From Bradyrhizobium semiaridum (GTDB lineage: Bacteria; Pseudomonadota; Alphaproteobacteria; Rhizobiales; Xanthobacteraceae), in NCBI RefSeq assembly GCF_020329505.1, contig NZ_JAGKJJ010000007.1, forward strand, positions 248,001-312,000: 64,000 bases of DNA, in the 5' to 3' direction. The translations under genes and the position numbers were made by a program. Under the pieces are notes generated by a model, which worked only from the letters and a program-made list of their open reading frames with translations, searched no databases and was not told the origin of the DNA. Below are positions 24,413-32,804 of this stretch, in pieces (positions within the stretch are counted from its first letter, which is position 1; each line of letters starts with the position of its first letter).

Positions 24413-26953
24413 TTAGAACTTCGCCCTGATGCCGGCATAGGCGGACAGCGGCATGCCGGGGACGAAGGTGCGGGGATCGGTCAGCTGCGCCATCAGATTG
24501 GGCACGCCGCGCGTGGTGCTGGCGAAGCCGCCGGTCTCCAGGAAGGTGCCGCCGAGATAGTACTTCTGGTTGAAGACGTTGTTGATCAGGCCGAACACCT
24601 CGATATCAGGCGTGATCTTGTAGGAGGTGTGCAGGTTGACCACCGCATAGGCCGGCACCTTCGGGCTCTGGTTGGTGGCATCGCCGATCAGCCACTGGCT
24701 GCCGACGACATTGAGGTCGGCGCCGACCTTCCACGCATCGGTGGCGAGATACTCGACACCGGCCTTGAAGCGATGCGCCGGAATGCCGGGGATATGGTCG
24801 CCCGGCTTGACGTTGATGAACCGGACGTCGTCGTTGGCCGGGTCGGTCAGCGCGTTCGGATTGTCGGGCGACGGCAAGGTCAGCACGCTTTGATAGGTCG
24901 CATCGATGAAGGTGTAATTGGCATAGGCGTTCCAGCGATCGACGCGATAGTCGAGCTTGGCCTCGATGCCGCGCCGCAAGGTCTGGCCGGCGTTCTGGAA
25001 GTAGCCGAAATTGCCGGTGCCGAGCGGGCTCGTCACCCGGATGATGTCGTCGTCGGACAGCGTGCGGAATACACCGAGGCCCCAGGTCAGCATGCCGGTT
25101 TTGGCATCGCGGCCCCAGTTGCCGCGGAAGCCGGCCTCGACGGTGTGCGATACCACCTGCTTGAGCGGCGGATCGGCCACCAGGAAGGCATCGATCACAC
25201 AGGGGCGCGCGGGATCGGAGCAGCCGAGCTCCAGCGGCGTCGGCGCGCGGTTGGCTTCCGAGTAGCCGGCATAGAAGGTGAGGTTCGGGGTGACCTTGTA
25301 GGTGCCGCCGATCACCGGGTTGAAGCGCTGGAAGCGGTTGTTGCTGTTGAGCAGCGGGTTGGTGCCGGTCTGGTCCTGCAAGTCGATCTGCGCAAGGTTG
25401 AGGCGACCGCCCGCGGTCATCGCGAGGCGGTTGGTGACGTCGAACGTATCGGTGAGATAGACGCCGGTGTAGGTGTTGGTGGCGTGCAGGTCGACCGGGG
25501 CGAGGCCGGCGTCGGGCTGGTTGATGAAGATGCCGGTGCCGGTCACGAACAGATTGTTCTGATCGATGGTGCCGAGTTCGCTGGTGGCGTTGAACTTGGT
25601 GTAACCATGGTCGACGCTGACGCCCATCACGACATGGTTGTCGTGGCCGAAGATCTTGTCCGTGTTGGTCACCTGCGCGGTGCCGCCATAGGTGTTGCTC
25701 GCGACCCAGTTGCGGTCGACCTCGCCGAGGAACACGGTGCCGAGCGTGTTCGGCACCGGCGTCGTGCCGAAGATCGGCAAATTATCGCCGGCGCCGTCGA
25801 TGCACAGATTGGCACCGCGGTTGCAGGACTCGGCGTCGGTGCCGTTGCCGTCGGCATGGTACTGCCAGAAGCCGCGGTAATAGACGTTGCCCTGGAACGA
25901 CCACGTATCGGAAAATTGGTGGTTCAGCGTCGCGTTGAGGAAGGCGAGCTGCAGGCCGGTGGACTGCGGCCAGGTGTAGACGCTGGACCAGCGCTGATTG
26001 AGCATCTGGATCGGCGTGGCCGCGACATTGCCGAGCTTATTGTCGGCGCCGGTGAAGTTGACGTGAAGCTCGGTCGTGTCGTTGCGCGCGCCGACGTCGA
26101 CATACATGCGGTTGATGTGCGAGGAGTTCGCATAGTCGCGCCAGCCGCGATCATAGGCGGATTCGAACGCCGCATAGGCGGCGACGTTGTCCTTCTGGCC
26201 GCCGGCCTGCACGCTGCTCTGCACCCGCCCGTAGGAGCCGCCGAACAATTCGCCCTCGACGCCCTGATAGGTGAAGCCGTTCTTCATCTGGATGCTGAGC
26301 GCGCCGCCGATCGCGTTGAGGCCGAACACCGGATTGTTGGGGAACAGCGCCACCTGGTCGATGGCCTTTTCCGGCAGGAAGTCCCAGTTGACGACGTCGC
26401 CCCAGGATTCGTTGATGCGCACGCCGTTCTGGTAGACCGCGATCCCCTGCGGCGTGCCCTGGACCGGCGAGGCGTTGAAGCCGCGGTAGTTGAGATCGCG
26501 CTGGAACGGATTGCCCGTCTGGTCGCCGAGCGTCACGCCCGGCAGCTTGCGGTTCACGGAATCGAGGAAGTTGGTCGAGTAGTTGCGGCTGAAATCCGCC
26601 GAGGTCAGCACCTCGGTGTTGGACGGCACCTTGTCGCGATCGATCAGGCTGGAATCGCGATCGGGCTCCCCGGGCGTTCCCGCGCGGCCTGCGGGACCAG
26701 CGGCCGGCTGAGCCGGCGCGTTGGCGCTTCGCGTGCTCCGCGCGGTGCGCACCGCCGGCCGTCGCGCCGGTTTCGGGCTGCGCGTACCCGAAAGCGGCGA
26801 GGGTGCGATCACGGTGACCGCCGGCAGTTCGGTTGGCTCGGGCGCGGCGGCCTGGGCCGATACGCGCGACGGCAGCACCGACAGCGCCGTGACCAGCGCG
26901 GGGGCAATCACGGACACCCGTCGTCCCGACCGGAATTCACCACCCCAACGCAT
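24413..26953 (-). CDS. TonB-dependent outer-membrane receptor
   Basis: An 846-residue receptor from ATG at 26953. That start gives a 34-residue signal peptide ending SVLPSRVSAQ, and GGGGGA lies just upstream. The frame stays open for 76 more codons, which look non-coding. TonB box LPAVTVIAP; an Arg/Ala/Pro-rich spacer follows. The plug has LPGVTLGDQTGNPFQRDLNYRGF, GIAVYQNGVRINESWGD and GLNAIGGALSIQMK. The barrel ends in SAYAGIRAKF. It most resembles receptors for ferric chelates or small organics, with no decisive ligand signature. An operator-like repeat lies in the upstream divergent region. Confidence 0.92.
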   Translation of the reverse strand: MRWGGEFRSGRRVSVIAPALVTALSVLPSRVSAQAAAPEPTELPAVTVIAPSPLSGTRSPKPARRPAVRTARSTRSANAPAQPAAGPAGRAGTPGEPDRDSSLIDRDKVPSNTEVLTSADFSRNYSTNFLDSVNRKLPGVTLGDQTGNPFQRDLNYRGFNASPVQGTPQGIAVYQNGVRINESWGDVVNWDFLPEKAIDQVALFPNNPVFGLNAIGGALSIQMKNGFTYQGVEGELFGGSYGRVQSSVQAGGQKDNVAAYAAFESAYDRGWRDYANSSHINRMYVDVGARNDTTELHVNFTGADNKLGNVAATPIQMLNQRWSSVYTWPQSTGLQLAFLNATLNHQFSDTWSFQGNVYYRGFWQYHADGNGTDAESCNRGANLCIDGAGDNLPIFGTTPVPNTLGTVFLGEVDRNWVASNTYGGTAQVTNTDKIFGHDNHVVMGVSVDHGYTKFNATSELGTIDQNNLFVTGTGIFINQPDAGLAPVDLHATNTYTGVYLTDTFDVTNRLAMTAGGRLNLAQIDLQDQTGTNPLLNSNNRFQRFNPVIGGTYKVTPNLTFYAGYSEANRAPTPLELGCSDPARPCVIDAFLVADPPLKQVVSHTVEAGFRGNWGRDAKTGMLTWGLGVFRTLSDDDIIRVTSPLGTGNFGYFQNAGQTLRRGIEAKLDYRVDRWNAYANYTFIDATYQSVLTLPSPDNPNALTDPANDDVRFINVKPGDHIPGIPAHRFKAGVEYLATDAWKVGADLNVVGSQWLIGDATNQSPKVPAYAVVNLHTSYKITPDIEVFGLINNVFNQKYYLGGTFLETGGFASTTRGVPNLMAQLTDPRTFVPGMPLSAYAGIRAKF

Positions 26954-27073
26954 CCGTCCCCCAGACACTCTTGCCCTTGTGCGGGCTTCTCGCGCGGCCC
27001 CCAGACGCCCGACGGCGCCGGCCTCCCTGGGTTTCAGACTGTCAAATTGTGATCGGGGAGTCATGCAGTTAAG

Positions 27074-27103
27074 TTCCCGATCCGGTTCGGGAAAAATTCC
27101 CGA
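27074..27103. promoter_or_regulatory. Three half-site operator-like repeat between TonB receptor and OMP genes
   Basis: TTCCCGA (27074-27080), TCGGGAA (27087-27093) and TTCCCGA (27097-27103) form two overlapping inverted repeats with 6- and 3-base spacers. They lie in the 326-base divergent gap between the starts at 26953 and 27280, which otherwise holds no gene. This could control both genes. The binding protein is unknown and the site does not look like a Fur/Irr box. Confidence 0.5.
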
Positions 27104-27279
27104 TGCTTGCCGCTGTTCACGGGCGCGAACGCAATGGGGCCCGGACAGCATCGAAGGTGCGATTGCCCTCATGGATCGCAAAGCGCGAGCGCCCTCCAGC
27201 GTGCCGCGCGACGGCGCCGCGCTGGCATTCCCGATGGCCCCGGCATATAATTTTCGGGGGCCAGGTGACGGTTACAGGA

Positions 27280-27894
27280 ATGTCGATCTTCATAAGTCGA
27301 GCCGGCTTTGTATTGCTGGCGATGGCGCTCTGCCTGAGTGCGCAGGCGGCATCCGCCCAGTCGGACCCCGTGCGCTACTGGACGTCGAACTCGCTGTTCG
27401 GCTTCGGCGGCAGCTTGGCCGATGCCCAGAAGGCGAACACCTACGGCAACTTTCCGAGCTTCGACGCCGCGAGCGGCCAAGGCGGCAGCGCCTATCTGAC
27501 CGGCAATCGTCCGGACGGCTGGTTCATGGCCAGCGAGGGCGGCCGCTTCGGCTGGAGCGGGCTCGGCCAGGCGGGCGCGTTCGGCTCGTACGCCTATCAG
27601 GGCGCGCAGGTCGGCTACAACTTCAAGAGCGGCGACGGATCATCGCCCGTGACGCTCTTCGCGGGCTTCGACAGCCTGAAATACAATCCGCCCGGCGCCG
27701 GCGGTCCGTTGGCGCCGTTCAGCTCCGGCACCAATGCCGGCTATGCGGTGCGTGGCGGCATCGAGTACCGGCCGACCTCGAACCTCAGCCTGTCGATCGG
27801 CGCCAGCTTCGCCCAGCCGCAGGCGGAGCGCATGGACAGCGACATCAACTCGCAACTGCTGCCTGGACAGTCTCCGCTGCTGTTCGGCCGCTAG
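27280..27894 (+). CDS. Outer-membrane beta-barrel-like protein, function unknown
   Basis: A 204-residue protein. The ATG at 27280 yields a good signal peptide (AGFVLLAMALCLSAQAASAQ); the longer open frame upstream lacks coding character. The mature part is rich in Gly, Ser, Ala and aromatics with alternating patterns (GAFGSYAYQGAQVGYNF, TLFAGFDSLKYN, GGIEYRPTSNLSLSIGASFA), as in small outer-membrane porin-like barrels. It stands divergent from the TonB receptor across a shared repeat, so the two may be co-regulated. I do not recognise the family. Confidence 0.7.
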   Translation: MSIFISRAGFVLLAMALCLSAQAASAQSDPVRYWTSNSLFGFGGSLADAQKANTYGNFPSFDAASGQGGSAYLTGNRPDGWFMASEGGRFGWSGLGQAGAFGSYAYQGAQVGYNFKSGDGSSPVTLFAGFDSLKYNPPGAGGPLAPFSSGTNAGYAVRGGIEYRPTSNLSLSIGASFAQPQAERMDSDINSQLLPGQSPLLFGR

Positions 27895-27938
27895 CGCAGG
27901 ATGAAGTTAGGTTGAATCGATTTGACCGCGGGTTCGCT

Positions 27939-28062
27939 CCACCTCTCCCCAACGGGGAGAGGTGGATTTGCGCCAGCAAATCGGGTGAGGGGCTACAGCT
28001 CCAACGAGAGACCGTAACCCCTCACCCGGCGCTGCGCGCCGACCTCTCCCAAGGGAGAGGTG
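27939..28062. repeat. Palindromic intergenic repeat, type A
   Basis: Left hairpin CCACCTCTCCCC/GGGGAGAGGTGG and right hairpin ACCTCTCCC/GGGAGAGGT flank a core with CGGGTGAGGGG and CCCCTCACCCG. It is the same design as 8937-9101 and 49956-50087. It fills most of the 299-base gap before the SDR gene. Confidence 0.85.
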
Positions 28063-28193
28063 AACTGCCGCTCCAACCGAATCTAATCCCATCGCGCTAT
28101 AGTTAGTTAGCGCGTCAGCACAAGACTGCAGAACCTTCATCCTGATTCAAACAGGCGGGCAGGCTCGCGCTCGAGAACACAGGATCGAACAAC

Positions 28194-28967
28194 ATGGACA
28201 TGCAGGGCAAGATCGCGCTGGTCACCGCCGCAGCGTCGGGCGCCGGCCACGCCGGCGCGCGTATCCTGGCGCGCGAGGGCGCCGCGGTCGCGGTGGTCGA
28301 CCAGAACGAGATCGGCGTCAAGGCGGTGGCGGACGAGATCCGCAGCGGCGGCGGCCGCGCGCTGGCGCTGACCGGCGATCTCCGCGACGATGATTTCGCG
28401 CGCGACATCGTCGGCGCGACGGTGAAGGAATTCGGCGCGCTCGACTGCGTGTGGAATCATCTCGGCATTCCCGGGCCGTCGGTCATCGACGATCTCGACG
28501 GCTGGGACCTCAGCATCGATCTCAATCTGCGCTCGCAGCTGATCACCACCAACGCCGCGCTCAAGCACATGGCCGCGCGCGGCAAGGGCAGCATCCTGTT
28601 CACGGCATCGACCTCGGGACTGACCGGCTCGCCCTGGAGCCCGACCTATTCGGCGGCCAAGGCCGGCGTGATCGGCCTGTCGCGGGCGCTCGCCAAGCGC
28701 CACGCCAAGGACGGCGTCCGCGTCAACGCGATCTGTCCCGGCGCGATCGACACGCCGATGCTGCGGGTGTTCGTCAACCGGCCGGACCAGCCTGGTCACA
28801 ACGAGGCCGATCCAGAGGAACTGATTAAGGCCGCGGTGACCCGCAACCCGATGGGCCGTGCCGCGCGCCCCGAGGAGATTGCCGAGGTCGCGGTGTTCCT
28901 GCTGTCCGACAAGGCCTCGTTCGTCACCGGCATCGCGATGCCGGTCGACGGCGGCACGCTGGCCTAG
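28194..28967 (+). CDS. Short-chain dehydrogenase/reductase (SDR)
   Basis: A 257-residue classical SDR. The cofactor motif is slightly degenerate (TAAASGAGHAG for TGxxxGxG), with an acidic residue after strand 2 (VVDQNE) favouring NAD. The catalytic residues are visible: Ser in TASTSG and YSAAK. The C-terminal VTGIAMPVDGGT is typical of the family. It stands alone between a repeat and a terminator hairpin, so its substrate cannot be inferred from partners. Confidence 0.93.
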   Translation: MDMQGKIALVTAAASGAGHAGARILAREGAAVAVVDQNEIGVKAVADEIRSGGGRALALTGDLRDDDFARDIVGATVKEFGALDCVWNHLGIPGPSVIDDLDGWDLSIDLNLRSQLITTNAALKHMAARGKGSILFTASTSGLTGSPWSPTYSAAKAGVIGLSRALAKRHAKDGVRVNAICPGAIDTPMLRVFVNRPDQPGHNEADPEELIKAAVTRNPMGRAARPEEIAEVAVFLLSDKASFVTGIAMPVDGGTLA

Positions 28968-29015
28968 AGCATGATCCGGAAAGTGCGGAGGGGCGCGTGA
29001 GCGGGCCCTGAATCG

Positions 29016-29046
29016 AAAAGGACCGTCACGACGTGACGGTCCTTTT
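29016..29046. terminator. Terminator hairpin after SDR gene
   Basis: AAAAGGACCGTCACG at 29016-29030 and its exact complement at 29032-29046 form a perfect 15-base inverted repeat around one base, ending in TTTT. It lies 49 bases after the SDR stop. The A and T runs make it able to work in both directions. Confidence 0.8.
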
Positions 29047-29228
29047 CTGCCGGTTGAAATAGGCCCTTTAAACTCAATCGTGAAATATGCTTTGTAAGTT
29101 ATGGCACTGCCGGCGGAGATCGTATTACGACCGTCGTGCCTTAACAGAAATCCGGATCAGTACGGTGTTCCGTGCACGGAACCAGGCCGATGGCCCATTC
29201 GGGCTACGGCTCTCGAGTCTCATAGCCT

Positions 29229-29310
29229 GCATGGAGCGAAGCGCCATCCTGGATTCTTGATTTCGCGGAGAGACCGTTCCCGGATTTCGCTGCGCTCCAT
29301 CCGGGCTATT
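29229..29310. repeat. Palindromic intergenic repeat, type C
   Basis: CTGCATGGAGCGAAGCGCCATCC... with ...CCCGGATTTCGCTGCGCTCCATCCGGG near 29280-29305. It is the same family as 59996-60082 (the GCGAAGCGC and CGCTCCATCCGGGC motifs). It sits in the gap between the SDR terminator and the TRAP gene; no gene is seen in that gap. Confidence 0.65.
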
Positions 29311-29324
29311 GGTCAACGTCAGGT

Positions 29325-30416
29325 TCAGCCTGTCTTGCGCATCTTGCTGAGCAAATAGTTGTCGTAATAGTTCTCCGCGATCTGCGTGTAGAACAGCACT
29401 TCCTTCATGTAGGCATCGTGGCTCTCGCGGGTCTTCTTGAACAGCGGGCTCTTCTCGGAGATCTCGTTGAGATGGTCCTGCGTGGCCTGGTAGCAGGCTT
29501 CCATGACCGGCTGCGGGAAGGCGCGCAGCTCGGCGCCGCCGGCGACCAGCCGCTTCAGCGCGGCCGGATTGACGCTGTCGTATTTCTCCAGCATCCAGGC
29601 GCCCGCGGCCGAGCCGGCTTGGTTCAGGATCGCCTGGTACTGCTTGGGCAGCGCATTCCATTTCTCGTCATTGACGACCATGTGCAGCATCGCGCCGCCT
29701 TCCCACCAGCCGGGGAAGTAGTAGTACTTCGCCACCTTGTAGAAGCCGAGCTTCTCGTCGTCATACGGGCCGACGAATTCCGCGGCATCGATCGATCCCT
29801 TCTCGAGCGCGCCGTAGACGTCGCCGCCCGCGATCTGCTGCGGCACGATGCCGAGCCGCGCCAGCACGTGGCCGCCCATGCCGGCGATGCGGAATTTGAG
29901 GCCCTTGAGGTCGTCGGCCGTCTTGATTTCCTTGCGGAACCAGCCGCCCATCTGGGTGCCGGAATTGCCCGCCAGGATCGCATGCGCCTTGAACGGTTTC
30001 AGCGCCTCGTTGCAGAGGTCAGCGCCGCCGCCGAACGCCCACCAGGATTCCTGGTGGCGATGGTTCATGCCGAACGGCACGCCGGTGGCGTAGGCCAGCG
30101 CCGGCTCCTTGCCGATGTAGAAGTAGAGCGGCGTCTGCGCGATCTCGACGGTCGCCGAGCTGACGGCGTCGAGCGCCTGCAGGCCGGGCACGATCTCGCC
30201 GGCGGCGAAGGTCTGGATCTGAAACTTGTTGTCGGTGGCTTCCGCGACGTATTTCGCAAAGGTCTGCGTGGTGCCGAAGATGGTGTCGAGCGACTTCGGG
30301 AAGCTCGACGTCAAACGCCATTTGATCTCGGGCATGCTCTGCGCGATCGCGGGGGCGGCAACCAGCGTGGTCGCGCCGGCGAGGGCGCCGCCTTGGAGGA
30401 ACGTACGGCGTTTCAT
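29325..30416 (-). CDS. TRAP transporter substrate-binding protein (DctP family)
   Basis: A 363-residue periplasmic protein with a twin-arginine-type leader (MKRRTFLQGGALAGATTLVAAPAIAQ), from the ATG at 30416 with AAGGAG about 10 bases upstream. The mature part has the DctP layout (FRIAGMGGHVLARLGIVPQQIAGGDVYGALEKGSIDAAEFVGPYDDEKLGFYKVAKYYYFPGW as positions about 195-260), close to the mannitol/chloroaromatic/2-oxoacid binding subgroup. No DctQ or DctM membrane gene lies on either side, so its partners must be elsewhere. Confidence 0.9.
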   Translation of the reverse strand: MKRRTFLQGGALAGATTLVAAPAIAQSMPEIKWRLTSSFPKSLDTIFGTTQTFAKYVAEATDNKFQIQTFAAGEIVPGLQALDAVSSATVEIAQTPLYFYIGKEPALAYATGVPFGMNHRHQESWWAFGGGADLCNEALKPFKAHAILAGNSGTQMGGWFRKEIKTADDLKGLKFRIAGMGGHVLARLGIVPQQIAGGDVYGALEKGSIDAAEFVGPYDDEKLGFYKVAKYYYFPGWWEGGAMLHMVVNDEKWNALPKQYQAILNQAGSAAGAWMLEKYDSVNPAALKRLVAGGAELRAFPQPVMEACYQATQDHLNEISEKSPLFKKTRESHDAYMKEVLFYTQIAENYYDNYLLSKMRKTG

Positions 30417-30661
30417 GATGGGCTCACTCCTTTGAACGGCGGGTCGGCCGGGGGTTAGGCGCCTTCCGGGCGCATTGGCCGGTATCAATACTGGCTTCAG
30501 GGCGTGCGTGGAAGGTGGCTTGCCGCCGTCGGCGAAGCCCTCGGCCGGCCGCCCCGGCCCCGCCGATCGCGCGGCCGGGGCTTGTCAAGCCGCCGAAGGA
30601 CGCGCAGTTTGTATTCACGCTGCCGGAACGGCGAAGCGCTCGATTGCGCCCGCATCAGACC

Positions 30662-31003
30662 ATGATCAGGAACGGATTATATCTGGCCGAGACGAGATTT
30701 TTGGATGGCGTGGAGGCCTACAACCGGCACGTCATGATGCTGCGCGACGGCACGATGCGCGGCGGCGGCGGATTCTACTACACCGTCGGCAGCTACACCT
30801 GCGCCGGCGGCAAGTGGAAAGGTGAAATGACCAGCCGGGAGCATTCACCGATCTCCGGCACCTATCCCTGGGCGCGCAAGACCATCAGCATCGGCTTCAC
30901 CGGGACCTACACGGACGAGACCGCCGAGTTTGAAGCCACCGCGCTGGCCGGCAAGCAGTCCTTCCGCTTCAGGTCCAATTACAGGCTGCTGCACGCGGAT
31001 TGA
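30662..31003 (+). CDS. Small GrlR-like protein
   Basis: A 113-residue protein from ATG 30662 (MIRNGLYLAETRFLDGVE). The frame is open upstream, but codons 30515-30661 look non-coding and include an inverted repeat (CCCCGGCC/GGCCGGGG at 30552-30580). The pattern NGLY..., MMLRDGTMRGGGGFYYTVGSY, GKWKGEM, and alternating strands to the end resembles the calycin-like GrlR family of small regulators. The assignment is by pattern only. It is divergent from the TRAP gene. No type III secretion gene is nearby, so a GrlR-like regulatory role is doubtful. Confidence 0.6.
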   Translation: MIRNGLYLAETRFLDGVEAYNRHVMMLRDGTMRGGGGFYYTVGSYTCAGGKWKGEMTSREHSPISGTYPWARKTISIGFTGTYTDETAEFEATALAGKQSFRFRSNYRLLHAD

Positions 31004-31058
31004 AATCGCATGCGTTCGTCATGCCTGGAGCAAGCCCGGGCATGACGAGTTTGGAGCG

Positions 31059-31733
31059 TCAGTCCTTGATCTCGCAGCCGAGCCGCTGCAGCATCTCATC
31101 GACCCAGCGGCGATCCGCCGTGCCGGCGAGGATCTGCTGGATCGCCTTGTCCTCGCTCGCCTTCTTGGCCTCGGTCAGCTTGCAGATTTCGGCGGCCTCG
31201 GCATAGGGCACGCACAGCACGCCGTCGTCATCGGCGACGATGAGATCACCGGGCTCGACGATCATGCCGTCGATCGAGATCGCGCAGTTGATCTCGCCGG
31301 GACCGTCCTTGTAGGGGCCGCGATGGGCGACGCCGGCCGCAAACACCGGAAACGATCCGGCGCGGATCGCGCCGGCATCGCGGATCGAGCCGTCAATGAC
31401 AAAACCCGCGACGCCCTTCTTCTCGGCCAGCGTCGACATGATCTCGCCGATGATGGCGTTGACCAGGATGCCGCCGGCATCGACGACGATGACGTCGCCC
31501 GGCTGCGCCAGGTCGATCGCCTTGTGCACCATCAGATTGTCGCCGGGCCGCGTCTTGACGGTCAGCGCCGGGCCGCCGAGCCAGCCGCCGGCATGCATCG
31601 GCCGCAGCCGGTTGGTGCCCGCGATCCGCGACATCACATCGCTGACATTGGCGACGGGAAGCGGACGGAAGCGCTCGACCAGATCGGGCGAGACCTTCCG
31701 TTTCGCCTTGTGAATAGCAAATCCTATGGCCAT
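31059..31733 (-). CDS. RraA-family aldolase/demethylmenaquinone methyltransferase-like protein
   Basis: A 224-residue RraA-fold protein. It has PVANVSDVMSRIAG at the N-terminus, LAQPGDVIVVDAGG, the active-site loop GFVIDGSIRDAGAI (Arg-Asp pair of the class II aldolase branch) and ADDDGVLCVP. This branch includes 4-hydroxy-4-methyl-2-oxoglutarate and 4-carboxy-4-hydroxy-2-oxoadipate aldolases. Its direct neighbour is a LigJ-like hydratase whose product is the substrate of that aldolase. I therefore infer a cleavage of 4-carboxy-4-hydroxy-2-oxoadipate to pyruvate and oxaloacetate. The old RraA name alone does not imply RNase E control. Confidence 0.85.
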   Translation of the reverse strand: MAIGFAIHKAKRKVSPDLVERFRPLPVANVSDVMSRIAGTNRLRPMHAGGWLGGPALTVKTRPGDNLMVHKAIDLAQPGDVIVVDAGGILVNAIIGEIMSTLAEKKGVAGFVIDGSIRDAGAIRAGSFPVFAAGVAHRGPYKDGPGEINCAISIDGMIVEPGDLIVADDDGVLCVPYAEAAEICKLTEAKKASEDKAIQQILAGTADRRWVDEMLQRLGCEIKD

Positions 31734-31762
31734 CGGTTTTCTCCGGGGTCTGTTCGGCGCGA

Positions 31763-32788
31763 TCAGTTCGCGCGGCGGTCGAGGTGGGCGTTGAGGCGGG
31801 GATAGACGCGGCGGGCGTTGCCCTCGAAGATCTTGGCCTTGTCCGCCGCGCTCAGCGGCAATGCATCGATATAGCGGCGGGTGTCGTCGAAATGGTGCCC
31901 GGTCTCGGGATCGATGCCTCTGACAGCGCCGACCATCTCGGATGCGAACAGGATGTTCTCGACCGGGATCACGCTGGTCAGCAGCTCGATGCCGGGCAGG
32001 TGATAGACGCAGGTGTCGAAGTACACGTTCTTGAGCAGATGCTCCGACAGCGGCGGCAGCTTCATGTCCTGCGCGAGGCCGCGGTAGCGGCCCCAGTGAT
32101 AGGGCACCGCGCCGCCGCCATGCGGAATGATGAAGCGCAGCGTCGGGAAGCGCTTGAACAGGTCGGAGGTCAGGAATTGCATGAAGGCGGTGGTGTCGCC
32201 GTTGAGGTAATGCGCGCCGGTGCCGTGGAAGCAGGGATTGCAGGACGAGGAGACATGCACCATCGCCGGGACGTCGAGCTCGACCATCTTCTCATACAGC
32301 GGAAACCACCACTCGTCGGTCAGCGGCGGATCGCACCAGTAGCCGCCGGCCGGATCGGGGTTGAGGTTGCAGCCGACGAAGCCGAGCTGGGTGACGCAGC
32401 GCTCCAGCTCGGCGATGCAGTTCTTCGGCTGCACGCCGGGGCTCTGCGGCAACTGGCAGACCGGCACGAAATTGTTCGGAAACAGCGTGCAGACCCGATG
32501 CACCAGGTCGTTGCAGATCGTGGTCCATTCGACGCTGGTGGCCTCCTTGCCGACGTGGTGCGCCATGCCGGCGGCGCGCGGCGAGAAGATGGTGACGTCG
32601 GTGCCGCGCTCCTTCTGCAGCTTGAGCTGCGCGCCCTGCACGCTGTCGCGGATCTCGTCGTCGCTGATACCGAGATTGGTGGTGAGCGGGCGGCGGCTCT
32701 TGTCGGCGAGGCCGGCGAGCTGCTTGTCGCGGAAGGCGTGCAGCTTGGGCGGCTCGGTGGTGTAGTGGCCGTGGCAGTCGATGATCAT
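31763..32788 (-). CDS. ligJ: 4-oxalomesaconate hydratase-like amidohydrolase (LigJ-like)
   Basis: A 341-residue amidohydrolase from ATG 32788 (MIIDCHGHYTT), a start that matches LigJ proteins; the frame upstream is non-coding. The HxH at 6-8, FSPRAAGMAHHVG, LPQSPGVQPKNC, NLNPDPAGGYW, HVSSSCNPCFHGTGAHYLN, IPHGGGAVPYHWGR and the terminal FEGNARRVYPRL follow LigJ/gallate-pathway hydratases closely. The enzyme hydrates 4-oxalomesaconate in protocatechuate 4,5-cleavage or gallate breakdown. The ring-cleavage dioxygenase and other upstream steps are not in this window. Confidence 0.87.
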   Translation of the reverse strand: MIIDCHGHYTTEPPKLHAFRDKQLAGLADKSRRPLTTNLGISDDEIRDSVQGAQLKLQKERGTDVTIFSPRAAGMAHHVGKEATSVEWTTICNDLVHRVCTLFPNNFVPVCQLPQSPGVQPKNCIAELERCVTQLGFVGCNLNPDPAGGYWCDPPLTDEWWFPLYEKMVELDVPAMVHVSSSCNPCFHGTGAHYLNGDTTAFMQFLTSDLFKRFPTLRFIIPHGGGAVPYHWGRYRGLAQDMKLPPLSEHLLKNVYFDTCVYHLPGIELLTSVIPVENILFASEMVGAVRGIDPETGHHFDDTRRYIDALPLSAADKAKIFEGNARRVYPRLNAHLDRRAN

Positions 32789-32804
32789 GGTCTTGCTCTT
32801 TCTT

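Noticed and set aside
24236..27052. A 938-codon open frame on the plus strand opposite the second TonB receptor
   Set aside because: The minus strand encodes a full receptor with signal peptide, TonB box and terminal Phe; the plus frame has no recognisable domain and arises from high third-position GC.
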